Source of the DNA: Salisediminibacterium beveridgei
Lineage (GTDB): Bacteria > Bacillota > Bacilli > Bacillales > Salisediminibacteriaceae
Assembly: GCF_001721685.1 (NCBI RefSeq)
Contig: NZ_CP012502.1
Coordinates: 992,001 to 1,056,000 of the forward strand
Direction of reading: 5' to 3'
DNA: 64,000 nt
The notes beneath the pieces were generated by a model. The model was not told the DNA's origin and did no database searches. It worked only from the letters and a program-made list of their open reading frames with translations. Shown piece after piece: positions 62,768 through 64,000 of the stretch. The translations under genes and the position numbers were made by a program. Position 1 is the first letter of the stretch. Each line of letters begins with the position of its first letter.

Positions 62768-62806
62768 AATCCACTCAGCCGAACCGGTCTGGGTGGATTT
62801 TCCTTT
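62768..62806 (+). terminator. Terminator after ptsI
   Basis: AATCCACTCAG (62768-62778) pairs with CTGGGTGGATT (62789-62799), one G-T pair, followed by TTTCCTTTG. Confidence 0.75.
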
Positions 62807-62810
62807 GATC

Positions 62811-62827
62811 GCTTTGACAGTCAAAGC
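62811..62827. promoter_or_regulatory. Perfect 8-1-8 palindrome upstream of the marR gene
   Basis: GCTTTGAC-A-GTCAAAGC lies 92-108 bp before the marR start. Size and symmetry suit a MarR operator, but binding is not shown. Confidence 0.4.
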
Positions 62828-62918
62828 TGCGGGTGCGGCGAAATCGATCCTGTGTTAAACTAATGCAAAGAGTGGACGATGCAGCATCGTCTTTTCGCTA
62901 TGCCTTGAAAGGAGTACG

Positions 62919-63398
62919 ATGACCATGAGCGATACAACCCAGCATATGAACGCTGAGCAAGTGGCTGTGATTGAAAAATCCCTGCGTACCATTGCAGACA
63001 TTGTAAAACAAAAAGGCCGGGAGATTCTGAATGAATTTCCGATCACACCGCCGCAATTTATCGCCTTACAGTGGCTGCATGAATCCGGAGATATGACCAT
63101 CGGCGAACTGTCTTCCAAGATGTATCTCGCCTGCAGCACGACCACTGACCTGATCGACCGGATGGAAAATAATGAGCTGGTGGAACGGGTGAAAGATCAA
63201 AAAGATCGTCGCGTGGTCAGGATCCACCTGCAACAAAAAGGTGCGACCATTATTCAGGAGGTCATCAGTCAGCGCAGGGAGTATTTGTCTCAAGTGCTCG
63301 AACGACTGCCGGAAGAAGAAGTGGCCCAGGTGGAGAGTGGCCTTCTCCATTTATCGAATGAAATGAAACGGGACGCACAAACGTGGAAATCATTTTAA
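62919..63398 (+). CDS. MarR-family transcriptional regulator (YsmB-like)
   Basis: 159 residues from ATG 62919; ATG 62925 is equally possible (AAAGGAG 4 or 10 nt upstream). The winged HTH reads TPPQFIALQWLHESGDMTIGELSSKMYLACSTTTDLIDRMENNELVERVKDQKDRRVVRIHLQQKG-like, with the DxRxxxIxLT-type wing present as DRRVVRIHLQ. Flanking helices form the dimer. In B. subtilis ysmB (marR type) precedes racE, as here. The ligand is unknown. Confidence 0.9.
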   Translation: MTMSDTTQHMNAEQVAVIEKSLRTIADIVKQKGREILNEFPITPPQFIALQWLHESGDMTIGELSSKMYLACSTTTDLIDRMENNELVERVKDQKDRRVVRIHLQQKGATIIQEVISQRREYLSQVLERLPEEEVAQVESGLLHLSNEMKRDAQTWKSF

Positions 63399-63420
63399 TT
63401 AAAAGAGAAGAGGATGTCAT

Positions 63421-64000
63421 GTGGAACGACCTATTGGTGTAATCGATTCGGGAGTTGGGGGATTGACTGTTGTTTCAGAACTGATGCGACAGCTGCCAAA
63501 AGAAGAAATTATTTATATCGGGGATACGCTCAGATGCCCTTACGGACCGAGACCTGCTTCTGAAGTAGCGGATTATTCGTGGGAAATGATCGAATATCTG
63601 ATGTCTTTTGATATCAAGATTCTGGTCATTGCCTGCAACACCGCTTCTGCGGTCATTCTCGAAGAGGCAAGGCAGCGTTTACCGATACCGGTGATCGGTG
63701 TCATTCACCCTGGCGCCATCGCGGCACTGAAAGTCACTGAAAACCTTGAAGTCGGTGTCATCGGAACAGAAGGAACGATTTCAAGCGGATCGTATTACGA
63801 TGAGCTGAAATCCATCAACGATGACGTGAAGGTGGTCAGTCTTGCCTGTCCTACATTGGTTCCGCTTGTGGAATCGAGCCATTTCACGGAGGAAGAGGCC
63901 CTCGACGTGATCTCCGAAGCGTTGAAGCCGCTTTTGGATTACCCGGTGGACAGTCTCATCTTGGGGTGTACCCATTATCCAATGATCGAAAAGGAAATTC
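63421..64000 (+). CDS. murI: Glutamate racemase, 3' end outside the window
   Basis: Only the first 193 codons are present; the frame is open to the end of the window. GTG start 63421 lies behind [21 protein letters not shown] holds the substrate-side Asp9-Ser10, followed by [13 protein letters not shown], the first catalytic Cys72 in ACNTASA and the second, Cys183, in [10 protein letters not shown]. It converts L- to D-glutamate for peptidoglycan (and, in some Bacillaceae, poly-glutamate). The symbol racE is used for the B. subtilis orthologue at this locus. Confidence 0.95.
   Translation, partial: MERPIGVIDSGVGGLTVVSELMRQLPKEEIIYIGDTLRCPYGPRPASEVADYSWEMIEYLMSFDIKILVIACNTASAVILEEARQRLPIPVIGVIHPGAIAALKVTENLEVGVIGTEGTISSGSYYDELKSINDDVKVVSLACPTLVPLVESSHFTEEEALDVISEALKPLLDYPVDSLILGCTHYPMIEKEI

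Noticed and set aside
1..64000. CRISPR arrays, prophage genes, tRNA or rRNA genes
   Set aside because: No regularly spaced repeats, phage modules or tRNA/rRNA patterns were seen while reading the window.

Overview
The window looks like a chromosomal core segment of a Bacillaceae-type Firmicute. The gene order phoR-polA-mutM-coaE-gapB-nrdR-dnaB-dnaI ... thrS-infC-rpmI-rplT-ysdA-ysdB-ysdC ... rlmB/ysgA-like-pheS-pheT-rnhC-zapA-cvpA-polX-mutS2-(DUF350)-lcfA-fadR-fadB-etfB-etfA-trxA-uvrC-lysC-yslB-sdhCAB-(marR)-murI follows Bacillus subtilis closely. Ribosome binding sites are strong AGGAGG-type, T-box leaders are used, and CcpN, FadR, sigma-W and GlcT-type sites can be read directly. The acidic proteome and moderate GC would suit an alkaliphilic or halophilic relative, but I cannot name the species.

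Layout. 1-11 kb: the 3' part of the PhoR kinase gene, DNA repair and replication genes, CoA synthesis, and gluconeogenic gapB behind two CcpN boxes. 11-17 kb: a radical-SAM menaquinone gene (mqnC, futalosine route), thrS behind a T-box, and a GGDEF-EAL gene broken by one extra base in an A7 run. 17-18.5 kb: the infC-rpmI-rplT operon with an L20-type leader and an ATT start for IF3. 18.6-24.8 kb: small membrane proteins, then a two-component system plus three-gene ABC exporter arranged like LnrJKLMN. 24.9-27.1 kb: ysdB (minus strand, sigma-W-like promoter), a dUTPase and the M42 peptidase ysdC. 27.1-29.3 kb: a TnpB element with a structured 3' region, and a separate IS605-like hairpin. 29.3-41.3 kb: rRNA methyltransferase, pheST behind a T-box, rnhC, zapA, cvpA, polX, mutS2. 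41.3-49.5 kb: a MITE-like repeat, small membrane proteins, then fatty-acid degradation (two tandem lcfA paralogues, fadR, fadB, etfBA). 49.6-53.9 kb: trxA, uvrC, lysC, yslB. 54-59 kb: a K+ transporter subunit and succinate dehydrogenase. 59-64 kb: a FadR-box thioesterase, glcT, a RAT/terminator switch, ptsHI without ptsG, a MarR regulator and the start of glutamate racemase.

How it fits together. The regulatory DNA is the richest part of the window. Carbon-source control shows as CcpN at gapB, a cre-like box in the glcT promoter, GlcT-RAT at ptsHI, and a cre-like box at sdhCAB. Lipid control shows as FadR boxes at fadR and at the thioesterase gene. tRNA-sensing leaders control thrS and pheST. 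The accessory content is small: one TnpB element, one solo IS-like end, two short inverted-repeat elements, and possibly a phase-variable or broken c-di-GMP enzyme.

All calls come from reading the sequence. No database search, folding or alignment program was run.
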